This document shows, piece after piece, positions 54,871 to 61,905 of a stretch of 64,000 nt of DNA. Where the stretch lies: contig NC_013895.2 of assembly GCF_000025225.2 (NCBI RefSeq), positions 1,550,001 through 1,614,000 of the forward strand, read 5' to 3'. The position numbers and the translations under genes are program-made. How positions within the stretch are numbered: the stretch's first letter is position 1; each line of letters begins with the position of its first letter. The notes beneath the pieces are model-generated. The model was not told the DNA's origin, did no database searches, and saw only the letters and a list, made by a program, of their open reading frames with translations. This DNA comes from Mageeibacillus indolicus UPII9-5. GTDB taxonomy: Bacteria; Bacillota; Clostridia; Saccharofermentanales; Fastidiosipilaceae.

Positions 54871-54905
54871 AAAAGAGGGCGAGTTGCAAACCCGTCCTCT
54901 TTTTT
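54871..54905. terminator. Bidirectional terminator between ribokinase and oleate hydratase
   Basis: AAAAGAGG and CCTCTTTT (54871-54878 and 54896-54903) pair around a GCGAG/CCGT inner stem; a T-run follows on both sides. It ends the oleate hydratase transcript and insulates the nucleoside operon promoter. Confidence 0.75.
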
Positions 54906-54930
54906 GCAGTAAAATCTCGATCGACTAAAC

Positions 54931-54957
54931 CATCTTAAACATCTTAAACATCTTAAA
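54931..54957. repeat. Three 9-bp tandem repeats
   Basis: CATCTTAAA three times in a row, just past the stop codon of oleate hydratase. Confidence 0.9.
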
Positions 54958-54960
54958 CAA

Positions 54961-56754
54961 TTAAATTATCTTAAATTCTCGCAACATCTCGGCAATATCC
55001 GTCCCTTTAATCATCTTGGCCAGTTTAAATTTAGCCAGTGGATTAAGCGGCAGCTTAGGTTTTTGCCCGTCCAGCAAAGCTACTGTCGCATTGAGCAGGT
55101 ATCTTAAGTCGTAGCGCGAAGCATATACCTCCGGGACCGCTTTCTCCACCCCGCAAAGCACATATACCGCCTCCATAGCCGTCCGGCCGGAGTATTCGGT
55201 TGTAAACACCGTATCTCTTCCCGGTTTATCCAAAGTTTCGGCAAACTGCCCGATGAACGCGAAATTAACTGCTCCGTGCGGCACTACAAATGGCCGGTCA
55301 CCGGCTTTTCGAGGCATAAATTGCGAGGTAATGTAAGGCATCATAACGGGAATAGCCGTACAGCTTTCCGCCAACTCATTGATTTTGCTTGCCGGAACGC
55401 CCAAGTGATAGAGCCATTCAGCTGTAATCTCCTTACCGGTACAGTCGCGCATTTTCTTTTTCACATAGTCGCCCTCTTTATCGGAAAACAACCCGTAAAC
55501 CCAAACGGCTACATCGTTTTGCGGCTGCTCCGGATACTGCCCCTGCCGATTTATCGTCCATGATAGCAGCCACGATGAATCGACACAAGTTACTATACCG
55601 CCGGTGACGACCTTGCCGCCGTAAGGAGTTCTTTTCGTTATTTTTTCGATATATTCAGGCACTTTAGTATCGTGGCAAGTAATCGTACAGGATTCCCAGT
55701 TACTTTTTTCGACATCGGAGCAGAAAACTTCCGGATGGCCAAAATCATCAGACTTTTTCGCGATATTTTTCCACATTTCCCAACAGCCACCCTGTTCATC
55801 GTTCAACCGCGCCGGCGTGTAGTCATCGCCGTAGCTTGAATTTTCCGTCATCGAACCATTTGTAATAAACAGCAAATCGTTTTCCGTCAAAGCAATGGAT
55901 TTATCATTGCCATAATTGTCTTCCGCGATAATTTTGCAAGCAACCTTCTTGTTTCCTTCAAACTTGAAGTCGACATCCGTCACCTTGGTGTTGTATTGAA
56001 ATTTGCAACCGTGATTTGTCAAATATCGCACCATCGGCCGCACAATCGAATTATATTGGTCATACCGGGTAAATCTCAGGGCCGACAAATCCGTCAAGCC
56101 GCCAACATGATGGATGAAACGGTTCAAATACAGCTTCATTTCCAAAGCCGAATGCCAATTTTCAAAGGCGAACATTGTGCGCCAATAGGTCCAAAAATCG
56201 GAATGCAAAAGGCCGTCGGAAAAAACATCTGCAATCGTCTTGCCTTCCAAATACTCATCCTGTGTTATGCAAAGTTTGACAATCTCGCGAGCCTGCTTCT
56301 GTGTCAAATTAAATCTTCCGTCATCATAGCGTTTTCCTTGCTGATGCGTAATGCGGCAATTGCTGTAGTTGGGATCGTCATAATTCGTGTAATAATAAGA
56401 ATCCAAAATGCTCATTTCCGGATCTTCCAAGCTAGGAATTGAGCTCCAAATATCCCACAAGCATTCAAAATGTTCACCTGTTTCGCGTCCGCCTCTGGCC
56501 ACATAGCCTCTGGTTCCCAGACATCTGCCGTCCAACGAACCACCTGATATGTCCAACTGTTCCAAGAAGGTGATCTTGTTACCGGGCATATGCGCATCTC
56601 TAATCAAAAAGCAAGCCGCTGTTAACGCCGCAATGCCGGTTCCTACCAGATACGCCCGCTTATTTTCAATGCCTTGCGGTTTTCTAGCTTTAACCAGCCT
56701 TTGCAAATCGCCGTTGGTTAATTTCAGTCTTTTATCATAAGTTTGCAGTACCAT
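54961..56754 (-). CDS. ohyA: Oleate hydratase (67-kDa myosin-cross-reactive antigen family)
   Basis: A 597-residue FAD-dependent enzyme that adds water to the double bond of oleic and related unsaturated fatty acids, giving 10-hydroxy fatty acids; this detoxifies host fatty acids. It shows the FAD motif YLVGTGIAALTAACFLIRD, the conserved LEQLDISGGSLDG, RGGRETGEHFECLWD, YWRTMFAFENWHSALEMKLYL and FIGQFAETLDKPGRDTVFTTEYSGR. Length is as in characterised family members. It follows the TetR-type regulator gene by about 110 bases on the same strand. Confidence 0.95.
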   Translation of the reverse strand: MVLQTYDKRLKLTNGDLQRLVKARKPQGIENKRAYLVGTGIAALTAACFLIRDAHMPGNKITFLEQLDISGGSLDGRCLGTRGYVARGGRETGEHFECLWDIWSSIPSLEDPEMSILDSYYYTNYDDPNYSNCRITHQQGKRYDDGRFNLTQKQAREIVKLCITQDEYLEGKTIADVFSDGLLHSDFWTYWRTMFAFENWHSALEMKLYLNRFIHHVGGLTDLSALRFTRYDQYNSIVRPMVRYLTNHGCKFQYNTKVTDVDFKFEGNKKVACKIIAEDNYGNDKSIALTENDLLFITNGSMTENSSYGDDYTPARLNDEQGGCWEMWKNIAKKSDDFGHPEVFCSDVEKSNWESCTITCHDTKVPEYIEKITKRTPYGGKVVTGGIVTCVDSSWLLSWTINRQGQYPEQPQNDVAVWVYGLFSDKEGDYVKKKMRDCTGKEITAEWLYHLGVPASKINELAESCTAIPVMMPYITSQFMPRKAGDRPFVVPHGAVNFAFIGQFAETLDKPGRDTVFTTEYSGRTAMEAVYVLCGVEKAVPEVYASRYDLRYLLNATVALLDGQKPKLPLNPLAKFKLAKMIKGTDIAEMLREFKII

Positions 56755-56866
56755 AACGACCTCCTGAGTAAGTTTGTAGCTTCTTCAAGTTTGTAACTTC
56801 TTCAGGAACATTAAAACATTCACCGGGACGAGTAGCCCCTACCAAAATCTTCCTTTTGAGTCATAT

Positions 56867-57457
56867 TTACTCAAAATCGAAGTTTTGGGTAAACGCCGCT
56901 AGCTTCTCACTTCGCTGCAACGACAACAAAATATTGCCGTCCATCAGCTGGCCGATTCTTCGGGTAATAGCTTTAGGATCCGCCCGCATGTCACTTGCCA
57001 TCCATTGGATTAAAGCACTGCTTAAAGCGCATTGGTAAAAATAGGCAATCAGCTTTATGTCTACCGCATGCGCTTTGGTAGATCTGGCGATACGTCCTAC
57101 ATACTGTTGCATAATTTCGCCGGCCAACGAAAATATATATTTTTCCAAATCAGGTTTGTAGTCTGATTCATAGAGATGTTTGATACAGCTTTTATTGTCC
57201 AAGATGAATTTGGCCGCTGAAATAAAGCTTTCTTCCCACGACAAGGTCTCATTGAACTCGTCAATGACTTTTGCCAACTCCATCGCGAAAATTTCTTTTA
57301 TTACTTGGAACAGGTTTTCATAATGATAGTAAAAAGTTTTTCGTTCTATGTTGCAGCATTTCGCCAGCTCCGTCACCGTCACGTTGTGTAAACTTCTTTG
57401 ATTTAAAAGTTTGATCAGCTCTTTTACTATCAATTCTTTAGTGTAGTTTCGCGCCAC
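56867..57457 (-). CDS. TetR/AcrR-family transcriptional regulator
   Basis: A 196-residue regulator with an N-terminal helix-turn-helix at about residues 20-48 (NVTVTELAKCCNIERKTFYYHYEN). The C-terminal half is all helical and resembles the TetR_C_8-type effector domain seen in DhaS-like proteins. It lies immediately upstream of the oleate hydratase gene, so it may sense fatty acids and control that gene. The 110-base gap contains a short repeat of TTTGTAGCTTCTTCAAG-like words near 56771-56808. Confidence 0.85.
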   Translation of the reverse strand: MARNYTKELIVKELIKLLNQRSLHNVTVTELAKCCNIERKTFYYHYENLFQVIKEIFAMELAKVIDEFNETLSWEESFISAAKFILDNKSCIKHLYESDYKPDLEKYIFSLAGEIMQQYVGRIARSTKAHAVDIKLIAYFYQCALSSALIQWMASDMRADPKAITRRIGQLMDGNILLSLQRSEKLAAFTQNFDFE

Positions 57458-57508
57458 AGATCTACCTCTTTTGCAGCCCTTGTTCAGGTTTTCAGCCTAG
57501 CATCGTGC

Positions 57509-57571
57509 TTTGCATACTTTGCATGCTTTGCATACTTTGCATGCTTTGCATACTTTGCATGCTTTGCATAC
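57509..57571. repeat. Seven 9-bp tandem repeats (alternating TTTGCATAC / TTTGCATGC)
   Basis: Seven 9-base units alternate the two words, giving an 18-bp higher-order period. They lie between the 57597-58043 gene and the TetR gene. Each unit includes a TGCA palindrome. Confidence 0.85.
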
Positions 57572-57596
57572 TTTGTACCAGCCCACCTCAATTGGT

Positions 57597-58043
57597 TTAG
57601 TTCGCAGGCTTAGCGACTTTCCCGGTCGCGCGAAAAAAATTGTGTTCAAGCAGCTGCTGCAGACGTTCCCTGTTTCCTTTGAGCAAAGAATTATTAAACG
57701 AAATTTCATAGGAATAGGTCTTGCCCAAATGATTGACATTGAGGTATATCTTGTTTCCCTTATCCTTAAAGCTGAAGTCATATACTTCACGCCATGGGAT
57801 CAGCAAAAATGGAGCATTGTCTGTAAAACTTAATTCCTTCTCATATATTCCTGTATTGTCAAAATAAAGAACAAACGTTCTGCCGCTGTCTATCGCATAG
57901 AGCAATTTTGGTAATAGTAGCCATTCCAAGAGATCTTTGGGTGCGCTATTCCGTTTAACCGCCACAAGATAGTTGTCTGTTGTACCGAATTTTTCCCGGA
58001 CCATATTGCAGACATCCGAGCTTTTAGTGAAAAACATTCCCAT
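57597..58043 (-). CDS. Uncharacterised protein, possibly a YcxB/PH-like domain
   Basis: A 148-residue protein that starts at the base after the stop codon of the XRE regulator (TAG then ATG), so the two are an operon. No signal peptide or membrane helix. The middle part alternates strands (TFVLYFDNTGIYEKEL, FLLIPWREVYDFSF, NKIYLNVNHLGKTYSYEISF), in the manner of small PH-like domains. It is likely a cytoplasmic partner of the regulator. Function unknown. Confidence 0.7.
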   Translation of the reverse strand: MGMFFTKSSDVCNMVREKFGTTDNYLVAVKRNSAPKDLLEWLLLPKLLYAIDSGRTFVLYFDNTGIYEKELSFTDNAPFLLIPWREVYDFSFKDKGNKIYLNVNHLGKTYSYEISFNNSLLKGNRERLQQLLEHNFFRATGKVAKPAN

Positions 58044-58259
58044 CTATTTATCCTCCTTAAAAATAAAAACTTCTTTGATATCTCGTCCCAAAACTTGGCA
58101 AATCTTGTACGCTGTTTCTATTGTTGGACTGATCGTTTTATTTTCATAAGCCATAATGGAACGGCGTTTCAAACCGACAGCTCGGGCTAATTTGTGTTGC
58201 GTCAAGCCCATGGCTTTTCGGTATTCGCATATCTTGTTATCTACCTCCAGTTCAGCCAT
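58044..58259 (-). CDS. XRE-family (Cro/CI-like) DNA-binding protein
   Basis: A 71-residue protein made almost entirely of a helix-turn-helix (NKICEYRKAMGLTQHKLARAVG, RRSIMAYENKTISPTIETAYKIC). A CAGGAGG site precedes the ATG. Two exact direct repeats overlap its promoter and are probable binding sites. It is co-transcribed with the 148-residue protein downstream. Typical of small regulators of mobile or defence-like modules, but no toxin or phage gene is recognised beside it. Confidence 0.88.
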   Translation of the reverse strand: MAELEVDNKICEYRKAMGLTQHKLARAVGLKRRSIMAYENKTISPTIETAYKICQVLGRDIKEVFIFKEDK

Positions 58260-58346
58260 AGAATTCCTCCTGTTTCGCCAACGCGGCTCGCTGGGCTAAA
58301 TCGAGTCAAATTGTGCTGTCAGCACCACCTAAACGAGCTGCCCTTG

Positions 58347-58403
58347 GTTACATTTATAGTACCATGTTACATTTATAGTACCACGGCAATTAGAACATGT
58401 CAA
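58347..58403 (-). promoter_or_regulatory. Promoter and direct-repeat operators of the XRE regulator gene
   Basis: Minus-strand TTGACA (58403-58398), 17-base spacer, TACTAT (58380-58375). The 18-base word TGGTACTATAAATGTAAC occurs twice (58383-58366 and 58364-58347) with a one-base gap, one copy containing the -10. This fits autorepression. Confidence 0.7.
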
Positions 58404-58443
58404 ATTAGCCAATTCCCGAACCGCGTCAATAAAAATTTAGTTT
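58397..58443. repeat. 47-bp direct repeat, copy 1
   Basis: Identical over 47 bases to 58764-58810, 367 bases away. It supplies the TTGACA -35 of the promoter of the XRE gene. The sequence outside the repeat differs. Confidence 0.95.
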
Positions 58444-58483
58444 CTAATTCCAGTTAAGCATTGCTTTTTCTAGCACTGAAAAA

Positions 58484-58585
58484 TTACAATTGGCTCTTCT
58501 TATAAGGCCGGTTTCTTTTTGCATCAGAAACATTACGCCATCGTTTGTGTTTTTCTTTTGCTGAAGATACTGGGGTAAAATCCAT
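58484..58585 (-). CDS. Possible small basic peptide
   Basis: A 33-codon frame (MDFTPVSSAKEKHKRW start, ending KKSQL) rich in Lys and Arg. It has no good ribosome-binding site of its own and overlaps a 23-codon frame at 58533-58604 (MTETVKYGF start). That frame does have GGAGAAGG in front of it. Either could be a leader or small peptide, or neither. Confidence 0.25.
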   Translation of the reverse strand: MDFTPVSSAKEKHKRWRNVSDAKRNRPYKKSQL

Positions 58586-58604
58586 ATTTAACCGTTTCTG
58601 TCAT
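58533..58604 (-). CDS. Possible 23-residue peptide after the structured leader
   Basis: ATG at 58604 with GGAGAAGG 3-10 bases upstream, placed right after the terminator of the structured RNA. Product ends KRKTQTMA. If read, its synthesis would depend on terminator read-through. No homology recognised. Confidence 0.3.
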   Translation of the reverse strand: MTETVKYGFYPSIFSKRKTQTMA

Positions 58605-58615
58605 TGCCTTCTCCT

Positions 58616-58645
58616 AAAAAAACAGAGAGGACCGAGCCTCTCTGT
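58616..58645 (-). terminator. Intrinsic terminator of the structured leader
   Basis: ACAGAGAGG and CCTCTCTGT (58622-58630 and 58637-58645) form a perfect 9-bp stem with a 6-base loop, followed by seven T on the minus strand. Confidence 0.85.
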
Positions 58646-58735
58646 TCGCTTTAATGTTTCACCTTTAGGATATAGGTAGTGAGACACCTTCTTTAATGTT
58701 CCACCTTTAATGGTAGCGGGACACCATCCTTATTT
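58616..58735 (-). ncRNA. Candidate structured RNA: tandem hairpins and terminator
   Basis: From a predicted start near 58735 the minus strand reads two similar units, A (58725-58691) and B (58688-58649). Each has the frame GGTGTC(C/T)C(G/A)CTACC, a variable middle, then AAAGGTG(G/A)AACATTAAAG. Arms of each unit pair (GTC.C..ACC with GGTG.AAC), and one C-G pair in A becomes a U-A pair in B. A perfect 9-bp GC/AU terminator stem follows. The tandem similarity and covariation suggest two copies of one small RNA fold, a riboswitch-like leader or a regulatory RNA. No known family was recognised. Confidence 0.4.
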
Positions 58736-58741
58736 AGTGAA

Positions 58742-58770
58742 AGCGTAACAAATATTTTTAGGAATGTCAA
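58742..58770 (-). promoter_or_regulatory. Promoter of the structured leader
   Basis: Minus-strand TTGACA (58770-58765, inside copy 2 of the 47-bp repeat), 17-base spacer, TACGCT (58747-58742). Confidence 0.5.
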
Positions 58771-58810
58771 ATTAGCCAATTCCCGAACCGCGTCAATAAA
58801 AATTTAGTTT
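58764..58810. repeat. 47-bp direct repeat, copy 2
   Basis: Exact copy of 58397-58443. It carries the -35 box of the leader promoter and overlaps the end of the frame at 58804-59004. Confidence 0.95.
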
Positions 58811-59004
58811 TGGCGAGTCCAAAAGCCATGAAAAGAGATCACCGTCGTTCTATTTCTGCCCGGACATAAAATGTGTTTCTGCCCGAGCCTCCTCTTAAGA
58901 GCTACTTTCTCTGCAAAAAGCTGTTTCATACGGGTGCTTGTGGTAACAATTCCTTCAATTTTATTTAATGCCTCTGTACTCCATATCTTTGCGGTTTCAA
59001 TCAA
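58804..59004 (-). CDS. Short hypothetical protein or gene remnant
   Basis: A 66-codon frame (MIETAKIWSTEALNKIEGIV start) with Arg/Lys-rich middle. Its last codons lie in the 47-bp repeat. No family was recognised; it may be a remnant of a mobile element or chance. Confidence 0.3.
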   Translation of the reverse strand: MIETAKIWSTEALNKIEGIVTTSTRMKQLFAEKVALKRRLGQKHILCPGRNRTTVISFHGFWTRQN

Positions 59005-59103
59005 ACGATCTCATGATAACTCCTTCGTCCAGTTAATTTATTTTCGTCCAATTATACTTGTTTTTGGGCGTAAATCAATTTGTTGGACAAAAAAGGTTGC
59101 ATA

Positions 59104-59123
59104 TAAAAAGGTGGCTCTCACCT
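59104..59123 (-). terminator. Short terminator after the truncated surface protein gene
   Basis: AGGTG and CACCT pair around a 5-base loop and are followed by TTTTTATAT on the minus strand, 16 bases past the stop codon. Confidence 0.55.
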
Positions 59124-59138
59124 CTCTTAGGCAATTCA

Positions 59139-60974
59139 TCATTCGCTTGCAGAGGTATTTGGCACATCATCCTTTTGCCTTGGCACTTGCTCGGGCTGTG
59201 GCTTTAGCTCTGGTATTGGCGGATTGGGAGTTGGATCTGGTGTCGGGTCAGGCGTCGGTTCAGGATTCTTCGTGTAAATAGCATATACAGTCATATCACC
59301 ATTAACAGTAGTTTTCCCATCAAACGCAGTACCTTTACCATCTGCCTTCGTATTCCATTCTTTGAATGTATAACCAGCCTTCGTTGGCTTCTTCGGCATA
59401 GACTCATCAGTCAACGCATCAGTATCAATAGCCTTACCAGTTTCTACCTTTACCGTTGCATGCGTCTTATCGCCATCCTTGAAAGTAACCGTGCTTTGAG
59501 CAGGCTTCTTAACAATAAAGCTATAAGAAATCAAGTTTGGCTGTTTAACCTTACCCTTGTCATCTTTTTCTAAGGCTTCATCAATACCATCACTAGACTG
59601 TTTAGCGGCAAACACAACAGGAAAGACCACATAAGAATGGTGGGCCTCATTATTTTCGGTTGTTACTTGATCTTTATGACGATATTGATCTTTGAAAGGA
59701 TAAGGATCTTGGTTCTTTAACGCTTCATCACTTGTGGAATAGAAATATTCATAAACACCCGAAGCTCGCCCGATCACCTGACTTGGTTTGTTAACTTCAA
59801 CATCTTTACCAATCTCTAATTGTTTAACAGATAAGGTAATTTTTCCTAATTGTTGTATCTTCTTAAAACGATCTTTCAGCTTTTCAAATTTATTCTTGTC
59901 ATTTGTAGGGTTAACATCCTTCATACGAATGCCTACCGTAATTTCATTACTTTGCTCATCATATTTTTTAACATTGACTTCAAAATCATCAGGAGCGCCA
60001 CTGATTGTATAACTGGTATCTTTCGTCGGTTTTAAGCCCTTAGGTAATTTCATGCGATACACAAAATTGCCATCAGCTTGCGTCAATCCATTCTCCGGCG
60101 TGTTATTCACCATCGTATAATAGGCAGGAAATTCTGAACCAATAATTCCTAAAAGTATGGAATTCTGTATGCGACGAACTAAATCAGTATCAACGGTAAA
60201 TTCTAAATCAAGCTTATCACCAATATGGTGTTCAACCATGGTTGAAGATTTTTGATCTTTTTCTTTAATATCAGCGCGAATATCATAGTTGCCCTCAAGC
60301 TTAGACTCTTTACCCGCAATCAGGTCATCATTTATTTTCTTCAACTCATCTGAATACAATAAATCTTTTTTTGCATCAAAGTTATAGGGATTCCATACTT
60401 TGCCATCTTTCCAATAGTCATATGGTGGATTTTCCTTATGTTTTATAGCTGGATAATGATCAAGTGCATAGGCTTCATAAGATAGCATCACAATCTTAAA
60501 TGGTCTCATAAAGGTAAGTGAACCACTGCCCTCAATAATCTTCTTTGTTTCTTCGGTATCATCAAAAATACCCATCGTTGGAAAATCTAAACAATAGCCC
60601 GATTCATTCAGCTTGTCTGTCCAATCCAATTTATTCTTTTGAAAATAAGGAATTAAATCTTTTGGAATAAAGCCCCCAAAGCCATTATTTTTATTCTCAT
60701 ACCAAACAAGATCTGACCAATAATTTTGTTTAACAGTCTTTTCGGCTAAAGTCTTATATTCATTTTGTTTAGCCAATACTTTGTTAGTATATTCATCAAA
60801 TGTAGGGACTTTGCCTGTTTTATAATCTTCTTCTTTAAAATAGTCATACCTTCGTTGAGCTATTGAAGCATTGTTATTGATTTCAGCAAACACTTGGGTA
60901 GTCCCTGCCATTACAGCGAATGTGACGAATATGCCCATTAATAAGCTCATCGCCTTTTTTAATAAAGCTTTCAT
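59139..60974 (-). CDS. Surface/secreted protein with InlB-type repeat and cut-short sorting signal
   Basis: A 611-residue protein. The ATG at 60974 (AAAGGAGG site) is preferred to 61031, which lies inside the leader terminator. Residues 1-31 form a signal peptide (FAVMAGTTQVFA-EI). A large unrecognised ectodomain (about 32-490) follows, then an InlB B-repeat-like module (about 500-580, GYTFKEWNTKADG to DMTVYAIYT), and a PTPDPTPD Pro-rich spacer. The end reads DDVPNTSASE, then TGA TGA: a VPNT motif like the VPNTG of the 28050 gene, but with no membrane span or basic tail. So the anchor has been lost and the protein is probably secreted, or the original gene was truncated. The gene is clearly AT-richer than the operons around it. 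Confidence 0.82.
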   Translation of the reverse strand: MKALLKKAMSLLMGIFVTFAVMAGTTQVFAEINNNASIAQRRYDYFKEEDYKTGKVPTFDEYTNKVLAKQNEYKTLAEKTVKQNYWSDLVWYENKNNGFGGFIPKDLIPYFQKNKLDWTDKLNESGYCLDFPTMGIFDDTEETKKIIEGSGSLTFMRPFKIVMLSYEAYALDHYPAIKHKENPPYDYWKDGKVWNPYNFDAKKDLLYSDELKKINDDLIAGKESKLEGNYDIRADIKEKDQKSSTMVEHHIGDKLDLEFTVDTDLVRRIQNSILLGIIGSEFPAYYTMVNNTPENGLTQADGNFVYRMKLPKGLKPTKDTSYTISGAPDDFEVNVKKYDEQSNEITVGIRMKDVNPTNDKNKFEKLKDRFKKIQQLGKITLSVKQLEIGKDVEVNKPSQVIGRASGVYEYFYSTSDEALKNQDPYPFKDQYRHKDQVTTENNEAHHSYVVFPVVFAAKQSSDGIDEALEKDDKGKVKQPNLISYSFIVKKPAQSTVTFKDGDKTHATVKVETGKAIDTDALTDESMPKKPTKAGYTFKEWNTKADGKGTAFDGKTTVNGDMTVYAIYTKNPEPTPDPTPDPTPNPPIPELKPQPEQVPRQKDDVPNTSASE

Positions 60975-61009
60975 CTTCTTTGCCTCCTTTTTCTGTAAAA
61001 AATGCCCAT

Positions 61010-61060
61010 AAAAAATCGACAAAATACGCACCTAACAATTAGGTACATACTTTTGTCGAT
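61010..61060 (-). terminator. Leader terminator (putative attenuator) upstream of the 59139-60974 gene
   Basis: ATCGACAAAA and TTTTGTCGAT (61015-61024 and 61051-61060) pair, with an inner ACCTAA/TTAGGT stem, and six T follow on the minus strand. Predicted start is near 61101, so it lies inside the 127-base leader, and its T-run ends 36 bases before the ATG. Like the 8087-8134 element it contains CAAAAGTAT in the stem. Confidence 0.6.
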
Positions 61061-61100
61061 CATAAAATCTGTATCACCAATAGACAGAGCTAGTCTGTCT

Positions 61101-61136
61101 GTCTGGGATTTTGTCTGTCTTTTCATGGCTTGTCAA
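61101..61136 (-). promoter_or_regulatory. Predicted promoter of the 59139-60974 gene with GACA repeats
   Basis: Minus-strand TTGACA (61136-61131), 17-base spacer, CAAAAT (61113-61108). AGACAGAC words at about 61091-61120 resemble the ACAG microsatellite of the 8165-8213 leader. Downstream AGACAG can pair with CTGTCT (about 61082-61100). Confidence 0.4.
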
Positions 61137-61423
61137 CCTTATACGCTAATCTTCTTGAGCTAATTATACAAAATAAATTCTATATAGAATAGTTTTTCAT
61201 ATTACGTTAATTTTACAGTTGTATAAAAAATAAAATTGGTACATTCATCGCAAAACCTGCAATAGTTAGATTCGGACAGCCTTGATAAAAACACGGTCTT
61301 TTAGGTTTTCTTGGCCAGACTTATCCGCCCTTTCCGAGTAAGATAAATTAACGTAAAATGAGTGAAAAATAGTCTATCTATGAATATCCATCCGCTTGGC
61401 AATATAAATTTAAGGAGGTTGGC

Positions 61424-61651
61424 ATGAAGAAATCTGTGTATCAGGCTATACGACTATTCCTTTTTTCATTATTGCTCCCGCTTTTAGGCCTAATTTTTAG
61501 TTTACTTAAATCAATCGATCAAAAAATTGTTTATGACTCACCTTTTTTATTGGTCGGTATAGCTCATGTGTTTGGTTTGACAAAACTTCTACTTTACTCA
61601 ATCGTTGTCACTCAAAAAACGCTCGAAAACTCAAGTAATTTTTCGAAATAA
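61424..61651 (+). CDS. Small membrane protein, possibly fused at its 3' end
   Basis: A 75-residue protein with a strong TAAGGAGG site. Two hydrophobic segments (FLFSLLLPLLGLIFSLL and LVGIAHVFGLTKLLLYSIVV). Its last dozen codons overlap the RhuM-family remnant on the other strand, so the reading frame probably ends by chance in the inserted DNA, and the original gene may have been longer. Function unknown. Confidence 0.55.
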   Translation: MKKSVYQAIRLFLFSLLLPLLGLIFSLLKSIDQKIVYDSPFLLVGIAHVFGLTKLLLYSIVVTQKTLENSSNFSK

Positions 61652-61905
61652 TCTTTGGTAAGTTTTGTGCCCGAATTTCTGAGTCTTTCTTCATCCATTG
61701 CCCAACCTTTAATTGTAAAATCTTTTACAATTTGGTTTGCCCACTTTCTAAATTGGACGGCACGTTCGTTATTAACTTTAAACCCTACTGCAATAATCGC
61801 TTGCAGGTTATAGTGTTTTGTACTATATAATTTTCCGTCGTTTGCAGTTATTAAGTATTTCTTAATAGCTGAATTTTCGTCTAGTTCGTTATCGTCAAGT
61901 ATTCA
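61612..61905 (-). pseudogene. Fragment of a RhuM-family gene
   Basis: Minus-strand codons read ELDENSAIKKYLITANDGK, then YSTKHYNLQAIIAVGFKVNN, ERAVQFRKWANQIVKDF and MDEERLRNSGTKL, the core of RhuM-family proteins (ELDENS..IKKF, HYNLDAIIAVGYRVNS, FRIWAT). The 5' part is missing (an in-frame TGA precedes it) and the 3' part ends after EKLLEFSSVF. It is a decayed piece. RhuM genes often travel with restriction or defence islands. Confidence 0.8.

Noticed and set aside
57510-57833. Plus-strand frame starting with repeated LHTLHA units
   Set aside because: It begins in the 9-bp tandem array and runs antisense to the 57597-58043 gene; the repeat explains the start.
60974-61031. N-terminal extension of the 59139 surface protein to 61031
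   Set aside because: The extra codons lie in the leader terminator stem, and the ATG at 60974 has a strong Shine-Dalgarno and begins the signal peptide.
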